Assembly (NCBI GenBank): GCA_014529385.2
Contig: CM043946.1
Location: 39,137,558 to 39,201,557 of the forward strand
DNA length: 64,000 nt
From: Adiantum capillus-veneris
Lineage: Eukaryota; Streptophyta; Polypodiopsida; Polypodiales; Pteridaceae
Direction of reading: 5' to 3'
Shown here: one piece after another, positions 52,687-63,088 of the stretch
How positions within the stretch are numbered: the stretch's first letter is position 1
How the letters are laid out: every line of letters starts with the position of its first letter
Translations under genes and position numbers: made by a program
Notes under the pieces: generated by a model
Database searches by the model: none
Seen by the model: the letters and a program-made list of their open reading frames with translations, nothing else
What the model was told of the DNA's origin: nothing

Positions 52687-52901
52687 AGCAAGATAACTAC
52701 GCTTACATCAAAAGAAAAATTATAGTCTATGAGAGGTAGTATGATGGGATCCGGTGATAGAAGTATTTCATTTAGCCTTTCTGGGCCAAAGAGAAACACT
52801 ATACGTTGTTGAGAGTGTATTTTACAGCTAATCCATACGTTAAATCTAATTGATTGTACAGAGTGAAAGCGATAGAAATTATCACCATGTGGGTTATTCA
52901 T
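52683..52901 (-). CDS. Element H small ORF a, ILPLI family (72 codons)
   Basis: It aligns without gaps with element G leader ORF 2: IRFNVWISCKIHSQQ, ERLNEILLSPDPIILPLIDY and a hydrophobic end. Its stop overlaps the start of ORF b in an ATGA (52686-52683), so the two could be translated by reinitiation. It lies about 550 bases downstream of the TATA box on the same strand. No targeting signal is obvious; the last 15 residues are hydrophobic. Confidence 0.52.
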   Translation of the reverse strand: MNNPHGDNFYRFHSVQSIRFNVWISCKIHSQQRIVFLFGPERLNEILLSPDPIILPLIDYNFSFDVSVVILL

Positions 52902-54362
52902 CTAGGATAGTATGTGAGAAATGTAGATATGAGAGAAGTGAAGAGATGAGAAGTTTCCCTCCCAAGCCCTATTCTTGCCCGTAGGCAATAAGGATACTGC
53001 GGGGAGAGATGTACCTGTAGCAAAGAGAACCTAAAATTTGTAGAGAGGATGAATTACTTAGAGTGAGAGAGATAGATTTGGTTAAGGAGATAATATTAGA
53101 CATATATATATGTTGGATTAGAGATGAAAAAGAAAACAACAAGAAATCAAGAAAACATCAATGTAGAACACATCTTACTTGACAAACCCTTTGGCACCAT
53201 TATTGATGGAGAGAGAAGAAGAGGGGAGAACTCCACTTTGATTGATACGTCAAGTGCAAGACCTTCTTTGATTAGAGTTGATCTTCCAAGGATAGCGTAC
53301 AAGAATGGCTAGTCTTCCTCTAGGAGAAAGTGTAGGTTTGGGCTTATGTTAATGGCTAAGTACAATTAGGCATTACTACTCATTCCCTCAAGAATTCCTC
53401 TCATCAATGGCTTGAATGCTTGAGTTCCTTTTCAAGGAAGAAGAGATCCCCTTTTATAGGTGAAGGGAACCCCCAAGGGTTTACACAAGAAGAGAGGAGC
53501 CTGTGTGAATAGAAATTGGAAAAGTTGTAAATGAGTTGTCCCTGCATGATGTGGGCAGACTGGGGTCCAATATTTTGATCATATCTCCTCAACCGTGGTT
53601 CCAAATAAAAAAGTAAAGATATGGGCAGAAATTTCAGCTCATTAGCTACGATTTTCATTTTAAAATCATTTTCCAATTCGGATTGGAACCTTGTGTAAAA
53701 AATTCATCAAAATAGAGTCCATTTTTGGCAGCAAAAGTCTTCCCGTGGTCCCCTTAGCCTAGACTTTCATTTAATTCCAAAGGACACCTCATGCCATATG
53801 AAAGCATGACATTGCTCCTTGACAAAGTTTTGTAATCATGCTTGCAATAATGCATTAAAATAAGTGTATCTTTGAAATCATGCCACCTAGTGTCCCACTA
53901 GGATTTGCTTCCCTCCTAGTAGCTATTTAAAAAGAAATATAAGAAAAATATGAAAAATACATAGAATATATATATATATTGGAGTTTACCCTAGATATAG
54001 GATGTAGCTAGGGTGTGAGATGATAATGAGATAGTAGAAATAAAGAATCAATGCTTTTTGCCCAGGTTAAAGAGGCGGAGCTATTGACGCTTTTTCCATA
54101 GTATTTTCTGATGGTAAAGTAAGAATAGGTTACCCTTGAGATAAATAATAGGATGAGATAGAAAGCTTATTATTATACTTAAATATGCATATGTACATTA
54201 TAGGAAAGATAATTATGTATCTAAAAAATTACAAGATAACTCTTGTAGGATGCGTTCCCACTATGTACGTGTCACAACACGACACCGGTACCAGACTCTA
54301 CAAGTAAATAATACAACGTCCGTCGTAGGTGATAGGGTGTCCGTGAGCCTTGAGGGTTAACA

Positions 54363-55389
54363 ATTATGCAGTTTGTGACTACAGAAGGATGCCTTTGAAG
54401 GAGAACCAAAATGGATGCTTACATGTTACAACAAATGTTCTCCATTATATCAGGTGTACTACTTCCTGTTATCTATGCTTCCACATTTACATGTTTGCAT
54501 CTTGTCATTTGAATTCTAACAATGCATAAAATTTATGAAGTTGTGACATTGCCAATTTAGATGCTATAAATTTTCAAACTTATAGTGCCTTGTTCTTCTC
54601 TTTGAGTTTGGTCTATTAGTCAACTTTAAGTAGGTATCAAAAACTTAAGCTAAACTTAATTGCTGACTTCAATTCTTGAATAGTCTATTAACTGTAGTAA
54701 CTTTAGTAATGTTTTAGGCAATGAGGATATAGTTCTCTCTAGCTTATTCCACCTAAGTGTGACTTGTGTTGTGGAAGTCCATGTGTTAAGCTGGTATTTG
54801 AGACCTCAAGTCTCCTGGCTATTTTATGCTCAAGCTAGTATTTGAGACCTTGAGTCTTCCAGCTGCTGTATTTGAGACCTTGAGTCCCCCAGCTACTTGT
54901 AGCAACTATGACAACAACAAAAAAGAAAACAAAGAAAAAAAAAGATAAAGAAAATAGCACAAACTTTCTTGTATTTTATGTTGATCACACTTAAGTGGTA
55001 TAAGTGACAAGATCACTAGTAGACACCGATGAGCATTCCTAGGGTTAACTACTCTTTAGTCGATATTTTTTAATTAACGTTGGTCAATCTAGTACTTACT
55101 TTAGCCCTAGCTCTTGTGTACCCTTTTCTTAGAGTCGACCTAATAGACCCTAACTCAATTACATTTTATTCAGATACTACTCTTGTTCTAGTTGGAAATG
55201 TTACAATCCATGAATTTGTTTTTGCATTTTCTAGAATATCATGTATGCATCTCACTTATTGCACGTCTGCACATACTGCCTTTGCGCTTTCACAATGTTG
55301 TTTTTCTTCTGACACACATACTCCTATCGTGGATCTCGATGTTGCACTGCTGTAGTCTGAGGACGGAATCTACATCAGGAAGGAGGGCA
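54363..55389 (+). other. 3' non-coding part of element E, right of element F
   Basis: It continues the sequence left of F (duplication ATTA). It contains three imperfect copies of a unit built on GTATTTGAGACCTTGAGTC (54791-54898), each with a self-complementary core such as GAGACCTCAAGTCTC. It ends in the polypurine tract CATCAGGAAGGAGGGCA. No coding sequence is recognised. Confidence 0.6.
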
Positions 55390-55911
55390 TTTAACCACCG
55401 GCGTCCACTTCTAGTAATCATGGGCCGGGCTTGTTGGTCCAATAGGAAAATGGTAAGAGTGATCGCTAATGAGAGGTGTACTCTAAATGGAACATTCAAG
55501 GGTTAGTTGGCTAAGCATGGACGCCAAAGTGTGAATGGGCAAGCTCATATAAAAGTCACCTAAACCTAAAAATCACTCATTCTCTCATTTGTGCAATTGA
55601 AGACTGCTCTTGCTCCATCTCCATCTTCTTCTTCTTCATCTCCTTGTGTGTGTGTATGCGTGAGAGAGAGAGTGTGCGATCAAGCATTGCAACGACGGCA
55701 CAACAGCTGCAAGGCGGTTGAGCGCGGCATGGTGGTAGCTCCTTCTTCGCAGTGAGGAATCCTCCATGAAGGCGAGTGTAGGGTGGTGAGTGACACACCC
55801 TTGCTCTCTTGAGCTTGCTAAATTAGTCTAGTTATGTGCTTGCAACCATTTGTGTCTCGCACACAGTGTACGGCTAGTCCCTTGCATTAACACGTGTGAT
55901 AGACACGCACA
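55390..55911 (+). repeat. 3' LTR of element E
   Basis: It matches the 5' LTR (25276-25861). The initial TG is mutated (ATTTAACC for TGCTAACC). TATA at 55546-55555. The GT tract is short. It ends CACGCACA at 55911. Confidence 0.85.
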
Positions 55912-55976
55912 GTTGCTAAGAGTTTCTTGAGTGATAAGGAATCATTGGAACAAAAGTCAATTCTTTTTGACACAAA

Positions 55977-56000
55977 AGACTGTATACGCGTATGATGTCT
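55977..56000. repeat. Sixth copy of the element D leader palindrome
   Basis: The sequence ends ATACGCGTATGATGTCT. After removing element E it lies about 287 bases from the copy at 25053, matching the 284-base spacing of the preceding pair. This confirms that 55912 onward is the continuation of D. Confidence 0.7.
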
Positions 56001-56545
56001 CAATTACCAAATTAGAGGTCAAAAGTTACATCTAAGCTCACAGAAGTGTTTGCTAACATAAAAGACGCCTAGTGACCAAGTTTCAACAAATTTGGGTCAC
56101 ATTTGGTCAAGATACAAGCAAAAATCCTTAATCATGAAATTGTTTTGAGTGTTGTTTCAAGTGCAATTCACCAAAACTGCTCTAACTTTTGATAGACAAC
56201 TCCAAATTGAGTCAGGTATAGCTAGGAGAAAAGCTTGTGGGCAATAGGACACATCTAGAGCTGAATTTTCCAAGGTTTCCAAAATACAAACATTTAGGGT
56301 GTCTAGAACTAGTTTCCAGAGACCAAAACAGTCACAAATTCCTGACTTTTAGGGACCTGACAAAGGGCCAAAGGTGCTTATTAAGGACTATCTTCAGAGT
56401 ATTGAGTGGGCCTGACATTAATCAAGATGGAAAGCCAATCTACCAATACTTTTGTAGATCTGACCAGGGGAATAGCAAGCCAAGTTAGAAGTGTTGAAAT
56501 ACCACTCTATCCACATTTTGACACAAGCCCAGTTACATTGCCACC

Positions 56546-58085
56546 ATGGCACCAGATGCAACCATAGAACATGACTTTAATAGAGATGGACATTTGGTCA
56601 ATAAAGGACCAAAAATACCTCCACCAAACACGAGAATTCTTACAAGAATTCCAAAAGAGCAACCTGGATTTTCTTCTACAGCAATAACGAGAGATGAAGT
56701 TATCACAGAGAGGGCAGGAATGCCTTCTCAAGGACCATATGTACCATCATTACCCTCTATAAATTACTCCTATTCAAATCAGAGCAGAACTTTGAGAAGA
56801 TATATTGAGAGTGAGAGTGACACATCTTCTCAGAGGAGTGATTCAACAAGAACCCAATCCACTATAAAGCCAGAGGTATCTAGTGAGAAAATGAATCTTA
56901 TAGTAGAAGGATTAGCTCAGGGACTTGCTCCTCTAGTCAAATCTGACCTCCACGAACCTCTACGGTGCAAAATTGAGAGAAAATGGACAAACCATACAAG
57001 AGAAGAGTGTTACTATGGCATGGAATATGCTAAGGATAGGTATATACGCCTATTCTAGTAGCACCTCCTCCACCTAGATATACTATGGGGAATGCGCCAG
57101 GTCCAGTAGGAGTTTCAAGGCCAGAGCCTGTCTTAGGACAACAACCTATGTTGTCGGGTGTTAGATTGCCTACAGACATGAGATACACACAGATGATGTA
57201 ACCATCCAATAAACAAGCACTAGTACGAGCTACAATGTATTATAACAACCAGAGTGAGTGTTGTCCTTCAAAGCGACAAAAGATGAGAGAAACACATGGA
57301 GTGATGAGGCCAGTACAACTTCAACCTCTTGCATTTAGACTTGAAGAAAGAAGATATGAGATGGACGAAAGGACATTGCGGTTCATTTCTAATAGAGGCT
57401 TAGCAAGGTTAGAGCCTCTTTACAGCCAAGAGGAGCTGCAAGAAGAAGCTCCTCAACTATAGATAGATTCTCTCAAAATCAGTGACAACCACTTGGTCAA
57501 ACAATGTCCTCAGACGGAGATCACACAAGTAAATGCCTATTGTCTTTATTGTGGTGTCATTCACTTGATCCCAAATTGTCCAAAGAACCCAAACCGAGTC
57601 ATAAAAATCATAACAACTGTCTCAAGAATCGTTCAGCTACCCAGTAGCTCGGAAAATAAAAACCGTACCAGCTCAAGTAGTTACAAGAGCACAAGCTCAA
57701 AAGGAAGTTGTTGAGAAGCAAGAGACAAATAAAATAGAAACTGACGCAAGTCTAGAGACAGGTGATCCAAAGACAGATGCACCTAGTTAGAAAACCAAGA
57801 GCAAACAAAACAGTTGGAAAGCTAGAAAGGCTAGAAGGAAAGCACGTAGGGAATGAGAGCAAAAATCCCTAGTTGAGAAGCTTACCCAAGTTGAAGAGAA
57901 GATAAGACGACATGAGGAAATGGTTGCACCTTCTCTTACGCAGACGCCTCAACCTCCAAAAGAACCATCCACAGATGAGAAATCGAGAAGTGCTTGCCTT
58001 CTACCGCTAGACAAAAGCACACTAGCTAAATTGCCAAAATTGGTGTCAAAACCAATGCCGAGCGTGATGTGGAGCCGTAGAGATC
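56546..58085 (+). pseudogene. Element D gag with zinc knuckle, broken
   Basis: ATG at 56546 (MAPDATIEHDFNRDG) opens a 170-codon frame with a Ser/Thr/Arg-rich middle (SESDTSSQRSDSTRT) and a stretch EECYYGMEYAKDR that looks like a worn knuckle. After stops, coding resumes with MRPVQLQPLAFRLEERRYEMD (about 57300). Then comes a zinc knuckle CLYCGVIHLIPNC near 57537-57575, followed by a basic and coiled-coil-like tail (57800-58000). The knuckle has three rather than four residues between the second Cys and His, as in elements E and F, whose CNQCGIDHLIAQC is clearly related. No protease motif follows. At least four stops or frameshifts are present. Confidence 0.6.
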
Positions 58086-58100
58086 AGAATGGCGTCTAGG

Positions 58101-58280
58101 AGAAGCTCTCAATCAGGATGTCCTAGTTCTGTGATGCCAAGAGCTAATGTCAAGAGCCGAGGCCGTTGCTGGGAGTTTGCGGGCTGATGTTGAGATAGAT
58201 TTTTGGGTATACTCACGCATGCACTAGCCAAAAAAGCACCGCTTCTTGCTCTCTCTTGTGTATACACACTTGAGAGCATA

Positions 58281-58344
<64 letters not shown>

Positions 58345-58421
58345 TTTTCGAAGCAGAGGAATCCCTCTTGCTCAATCTCTGCTTTGAAGCAAGAATTGTG
58401 TGTGTGTGTGTGTGTGTGTGT

Positions 58422-58477
<56 letters not shown>

Positions 58478-58569
58478 ACACACACACACACACACACTTA
58501 GAGAGACTAAAGAAAAGGTTATATTTTTTTCTTACTGCTCTATAGCTCCTTGTTTGATATGTGAACTGA

Positions 58570-58633
<64 letters not shown>

Positions 58634-58837
58634 ATCACACACACATCCTCCCTGATATTTGCCCCTTTGTTTAGCGTTGACAAAGGCCAAAGATTTGCAA
58701 TTTACCAATGCTTCCTGTGAGCTTGCAATTTGCAATCAATTTGAGTTGGCTACCTTTAGCTCCTTGATTTCCCCTTTTGGTAGTACTCATTGTTGCTCGA
58801 TTTTCTTGTTTGTTGCCAAAAACTACAATTGCTCTCC

Positions 58838-58872
<35 letters not shown>
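58101..58872. repeat. Cluster of dinucleotide microsatellites
   Basis: In order: (CT)n 58282-58342, (GT)n 58398-58422, (GA)n 58424-58476, (CA)n 58477-58497, (GT)n 58573-58632 and (GT)n 58840-58872. The tracts give repetitive low-complexity frames that are not genes. The sequence between them is not recognised. Adjacent GT, GA and CA blocks resemble the LTR-embedded tracts in elements E and F, but no LTR ends were found. Confidence 0.9.
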
Positions 58873-58873
<1 letters not shown>

Positions 58874-59434
58874 TAGACACTCTCTTTATCCTTGTGCTTG
58901 CACAAGACTCCAACAATTGGCTAGTTTTGTAAACGCTATTGCCCATCTACTATTGATGTTAGAGAGCTCTACTACAATTTTCCCCTTGCAATGCTTGCTA
59001 CCATGATTTTCTCTCAATTGACCTAGTTTCAAAGGCCTGCTTAGTGCCCGATTTCTCTCTGCTACCCGCTTGAATTTCTCTCAACCTACTCGAACTGGCT
59101 TGCTTTGCTCTAGATTGCTTGATCCCAATAGCCACACCATCCCTCGATTAGCTACTTGCAAATTTATCAAGCTCTAAAGATTTTCTCCCAAGCTTATGGA
59201 AAAGCTTTTCTAAGGTTGATTGTAGCCCGATTCAGAGCTTGATTTTCTATCCACTTGATTCTTCTCAAGTGGTCTCCGATGCCACTGCCAGCTCTAGACA
59301 TTTCCTATCTGCTCAATTTCCTTTGCTCGCTCTGAAGATTTGATGCTTTGTGTTGGCTTCTCATACAACTACTAGACTTGCAGAATTCCAAGCTTATGAG
59401 AAAGTCAAAGCTTCATTCTACCAATCCCCGATCG
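58873..59434. other. Unassigned sequence
   Basis: No coding sequence or retrotransposon end was recognised. The composition favours CTT, TGC and AGCTT words, with many CTCAA/TTGAT steps. I cannot say whether it is the 3' end of element D or separate. Confidence 0.3.

Positions 59435-59477
<43 letters not shown>
59435..59477. repeat. Homopolymer (C)43
   Basis: Forty-three consecutive C. It is an unusual length for plant DNA and capable of i-motif or, on the other strand, G-quadruplex structure. The exact length may be unreliable in sequencing. Confidence 0.9.
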
Positions 59478-60660
59478 AGATACCCTTGATTCTCCAAGAT
59501 TCCATGCTCGCTTTGGAGGGCTAGCATACATCGGGAGCTATGAGCTTTGAGATCCACCCGATCTCCTTTGACTGCAACCGATCCTTGCGGATTCGTACCG
59601 AACTGCTCCGATCCAACATCGAGCTCCGTTGTCACTAAGGGAGGATTGCACGTAGTGTAGATGGATGAGTTCATGGTGCGATGCATGTGTGGTGCATGTG
59701 GGGAAAGGGAGAAGCAAGAGAAGCATTGTGTGTTGGTGGACCAAGCCTCAAGAATTTGAGGAGCTCCTTATTCTTTAGTATATCCTTGGGGGATCCCTAT
59801 ATAGAGATCTTGTATAGCACATGCATTCAAGAGGTATTTATGAAACCCCTTATTATTTATTTTTTGAGGTATATAAATACCCCTTATGTACGGCTTTTCT
59901 CATTTAAAAAACCCCTAATGTACCAAAATTTTCAATTTTTCAATTTAAAACACCCTTTTGTATGTTATTTTTTGTAAGTTTATAAGAGAAATGAACCCCT
60001 TTGTTGAACTGACGTACTATTGTACATTATTTTGAGTGAACCCCTTGAGAGTATACCGAAAGAATAAGCTAAGTATGTACACATAGTGGGCAACCGGACA
60101 TCGGATGTCCGACCCTAGGCAAAGGTGCCATGTCTTTACCCCAACAAAAGTATCCTCATCATGTGACTCTATTGTCAATTTTGTTATTTTTGGACATTTT
60201 ATCGAATTTTCTTATGTTTCATTCTAAAAAACCATTCAAAATAAGCAATGTAAATGGAATTCCTCTTTACCTACTATTCTTAAAGTTTAATTGAAACAAA
60301 ATCACTTCTGTTTTGGGTACATGCATGAAGAGAGAATTGCGCCTTTGTGTGCACCAAACTTTTTTCAGCAAGAATCATCTTCTTGACGGTTCATGAGGAA
60401 GACAAGTGCTCTGAAAGCATCCTGAGTAGGCGGTCCAATGTTTTACCCTCCTCTCAAAGACAATGAAGCCATTAGAGCAAATATGCATAAGATATACTTT
60501 TTCCCTCTTTAATGTTGATTACTTGGTGAGCCAAAGGCCCTTTCTCTCATCTTTGAACCCACAAGCCACCAAGTGGCGTATGCAGAACTCATCAAGTAAA
60601 ATTAAAAATTAAAAAAACAACCATCAGTCCAACCAAAGAAAAGCAGGTCCGCCATGAAAA
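59478..60660. other. Unassigned AT-rich intergenic sequence
   Basis: No gene is recognised. From 59830 to 60060 the phrase AACCCCT or ACCCCTT recurs about eight times at irregular spacing amid AT-rich sequence. TATATAGAG-like motifs lie near 59800. Confidence 0.3.
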
Positions 60661-60838
60661 TCTTTTCACGATGTTCACTGTTTCCTTCTCTATATAATAT
60701 ATTGCTCTGCTATATAAACAAGTAACCAATCACAAGAAAGAGGCAGAAGCAGCAGTAACAATCGCGTTCAAAATTATCCAGGTTTGTCTCTAGACACTAT
60801 TGTTTCCCTATGCTTTGATTGCTTGAATGTATCAACAC

Positions 60839-60873
<35 letters not shown>

Positions 60874-61460
60874 TTTATTCTTTGTCTTCCTCCTAGTGTT
60901 CTTCTAGTCTCTGCATGACATTGCGGCTGCACCCATGTAGGGCTTCTTTTGTTTCGTGCCTACACAGTGTGGAGGTCGAGCACAACAAGCTGCCACGCTT
61001 TCTAAAGGAAGAGAGCTATGACATTTAATCAGACCTCAGTAGCTGTAGTAGCCATGGAAGATTCAACTGCTCAGTTCAGCATGTCTGGTATAGTTTATAC
61101 CCTCTGCAAATTGACGAGGACATCACATGCGTGTGACAAGAACTTGGACCGGAGGTTAGTGTATGATAATCACAAGAGCATCTGTAGGGCTAGCAGACAA
61201 AAAAAATTTCCTTGCAGATGCATGCACGAGACAGCCCATTCACGAGGCTCGTTGTAAGAATCGTGAGTGCGAAGGCTTTGAGGTTGATGCTTTTTGGAAG
61301 TGAAACTGTTGCTTTTTCTCTCAAGAGCAAATGGGCATGTCATTTGGACTTGCTTCCACTTACTAGGATTTGCTATGTATGTGACTTAAAATTAAGCTCA
61401 CATGGACATAGAGGTCTAGGCGCAAAGAGAGATGACCAAATTTAAATCTCTCTTCCCCAT
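60661..61460 (+). pseudogene. Possible decayed host gene with promoter (low confidence)
   Basis: A TATA-like CTATATAAAC (about 60709-60718) is followed by an A-rich leader and a splice-donor-like CCAG|GTTTG near 60780. A GA tract follows, and then coding-like fragments. In one frame these give a hydrophobic VFLLVFF, then a small-residue stretch and PTQCGGR (near 60966), reminiscent of the start of the Cys-rich domain in GASA/snakin peptides. The remaining Cys pattern is not recognisable. A 79-codon frame (61018-61257) overlaps it and has a Cys-rich end (SICRASRQKKFPCRCMHE). The identification is speculative. Confidence 0.2.
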
Positions 61461-62815
61461 GTACTCATAAATCTGAACACTTTTTTCATTTCCCCTTCCG
61501 TTAGGAGTTGTAGTTGTTAGGCTTATATGCCCAACCTTTCAATATAGAGCAAAGGGCTTGTGCTTAAGTTCCTAATCAATAATAATCTTCTTGGACGCTC
61601 TGAGCCAAACTATCATGTAGCGTTCTTTTCTATGCTTGACATTTTGCTTCTATTCAGTTATACTTTTGTAGAGAAAGGGAGAGAGACAGAGACAGAGAGA
61701 GATCACTAGGACATGACAAATCAGATCATGATTTCTCGTGCTATGCAAGAAAAACAAAGCTCATTGATGAGGAGCACTTTACAAACACCCAACTCCTATG
61801 GAAGGCCCAAGTGCTTGAGTACTTGAGGGACATACCCGGAATCCTCCCCCTCGTGTTCACCTTCAAGGGAGATGGCACGTTGGAAAGGGAGAAGGGGGAG
61901 CACACCCAGCACACAAAATAATTGCCTCTTTATAGCCCAATGAATATCCGACACACCTAACCACACAGAATCACACACACGCACACTTTTTGCCAACCTC
62001 CAATGCACCGGCTCGCCTTCAAGCACCACCAGCTACACGCAATCACTTATGGACAGCCCACCATCACACATTGTAAACACACCCACACCGGGAGACTATA
62101 CCTGCCTCGATCGTACACAACCCTGATGTGAAAACACAACCGCTCTTCCTCTCTCTGCGCACTCACACACAACCTATCCAAAGCCAACGCTACCACGGAC
62201 TCACTGCACGAGATTAGACGGAAAGGACGATTGAACTCAAACCACTCGAGAAAACTACAAGCACATTATGCATCACAAAAAAACACCTAGATACAATGAT
62301 GGCATCAACCAAGTGCCTTCTCTAACCAAGTGCCTTCTCTGGTGCAATCCTTGGCGGCCAATTCTTCTCATTCAAAGGCGGCCCCCTATCTACTACTCCC
62401 AGCCCTCCTCAAAATCGCAGCCTCCCTTCAATTGCATGCCAGTCCTCCATGTTCAACTGATGGCTTTCCTTCCAAGCCCTGACTTGCTATAACTCCTTTG
62501 TCCTCCGCAGTGCCTTGCACGCCTCCTTTTCCTCTTCTTGCAGTAGCATCACCTCCACCCTCTCTCATGAGCCCTCGGCCCTGCAGTTCATGGCCATCAC
62601 CCTTGCGGCCTCCAATCCCCTCATGCTTGCCTGAAGCTCTGTTTTCAGCCCTCCAAGCTCGGCTCGTCCTAGATATTGGACTCTCTGCCGACATGGCAGG
62701 GAGGTCCGTCCACCGGCAACCGGCCCCACCCCCACCCCCACACACACACACACACACACACACACCCCCGGGTTTAAACAATATAACCGTTTGAACACGG
62801 GCTTGGAACAAACCA
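61461..62815. other. Unassigned sequence with a CA microsatellite
   Basis: No domain is recognised in any frame. A TATA-like GCTATAAAGAGG on the minus strand near 61925-61936 hints at an LTR in that direction, but no paired copy exists. A (CA)n tract lies at 62739-62765. From 62400 the plus strand is pyrimidine-rich and the frames are Pro/Ser biased. Confidence 0.3.
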
Positions 62816-63088
62816 CTATGGCTATGCTAGTGGTTGAGCATCACGTCTCTCATTGCGAGTACTTAAGTTCAAACCTCGCTGCTGGTGTGTAATCACCTTT
62901 TTGGATTGAGCATTTGGCCTTTTGTGCAAACCAAGGCCGTTGGAAAAACAAGCCTTTTGTGCAAACCAAGGCCGTTGGAAAAAAAACTGAGTGTCGAAAA
63001 TGACCTGCTGAATCGGCCCAGCAAGTCAACATGCGCGCCACTCGGACGACTCTCAAGGGTGCCACATCCTTGAGAGTCCAATATCTAG
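62669..63088. repeat. Inverted-repeat segment containing a tRNA-like pol III head
   Basis: CTAGATATTGGACTCTC (62669-62685) is perfectly inverted at 63072-63088, and the similarity extends about ten bases outward with mismatches. Inside are an A-box-like TAGTGGTTGAG (62828-62838) and a B-box-like AGTTCAAACC (62866-62875). A 35-bp tandem duplication lies at 62917-62986, and an 11-bp stem with a 9-base loop at 63048-63078. It could be a MITE or a SINE-derived piece; no flanking duplication was found. Confidence 0.45.

Larger units (their letters stand above)
52273..54284 (-). mobile_element. Element H: solo LTR carrying two small ORFs
   Basis: A 2,012-bp segment with TGTCG...CGACA ends, flanked by CCGG (52269-52272 and 54285-54288), inside the 5' LTR of F. 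Its U3 side (53400-53760) resembles the element G LTR, including CTGGGGTCCA and a following run about expression-neutral AT-rich sequence. A TATA box (CTATAAAAGG, minus strand, about 53450-53459) lies upstream of two ILPLI-type small ORFs. No internal region, primer site or gag is present. So in this family the small ORFs lie within R-U5 of the LTR, unlike G, where they lie after the primer site. Confidence 0.75.
31885..54362 (-). mobile_element. Element F: gag-protease LTR retrotransposon, second copy of the E family
   Basis: LTRs are at 31885-32508 and 51738-54362 (the latter interrupted by H). Flanks carry a 4-bp duplication ATTA (31881-31884 and 54363-54366). Primer site 51717-51733, polypurine tract 32509-32524. 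Its own length, without G and H, is about 8.9 kb. The open frames hold gag with four zinc knuckles and a retropepsin, but no reverse transcriptase or integrase. Its 3' part (32525-34000) is unrelated to that of E. G interrupts the gag at 37433/48966. Confidence 0.88.
51738..54362 (-). repeat. 5' LTR of element F, interrupted by solo LTR H
   Basis: Segments 51738-52272 and 54289-54362 together match the 3' LTR (31885-32508). The combined length without H and one CCGG copy is about 609 bases. A CT tract lies at 51952-52020 and TATA (CTCATATAAAAG, minus strand) near 52141-52152. Confidence 0.88.
25276..55911 (+). mobile_element. Element E: gag-protease LTR retrotransposon without pol, interrupted by F
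   Basis: LTRs are at 25276-25861 and 55390-55911, in plus orientation. Primer site 25866-25882; polypurine tract ends at 55389 (CATCAGGAAGGAGGGCA). Candidate target duplication is TTGC (25272-25275 and 55913-55916), one base off the right LTR edge. Without F it is about 8.15 kb. It encodes gag and a retropepsin-like motif but no reverse transcriptase, RNase H or integrase. F is inserted at 31884/54363. The open frames are more damaged than those of F, so this copy looks older. Confidence 0.85.
22372..58100 (+). mobile_element. Element D: outer LTR retrotransposon, interrupted by element E
   Basis: An inferred 5' LTR (22372-23223) is followed by a tRNA-Asp-type primer site (23225-23241), a leader of about 2.7 kb with palindromic repeats, and a gag (56546 to about 58085). 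Element E (25276-55911) splits the leader: the palindrome spacing of about 285 bases is preserved across the insertion. No protease, reverse transcriptase, integrase or 3' LTR was found to the right; the element is either truncated near 58.1 kb or non-autonomous. Confidence 0.6.

Noticed and set aside
52273-54284. H as a deleted full element (LTR plus leader plus partial second LTR)
   Set aside because: A second copy of the LTR end and a primer site would be expected upstream of the small ORFs; neither is there. The solo LTR reading is simpler, though not proven.
58203-58655. Long open frames made of Leu-Ser, Cys-Val, Arg-Glu and His-Thr runs
   Set aside because: They are translations of CT, GT, GA and CA microsatellites and have no coding character.
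62821-62880. A genuine tRNA gene
   Set aside because: A and B boxes are present but I could not fold a full cloverleaf with a paired acceptor stem; a SINE-type head fits better.
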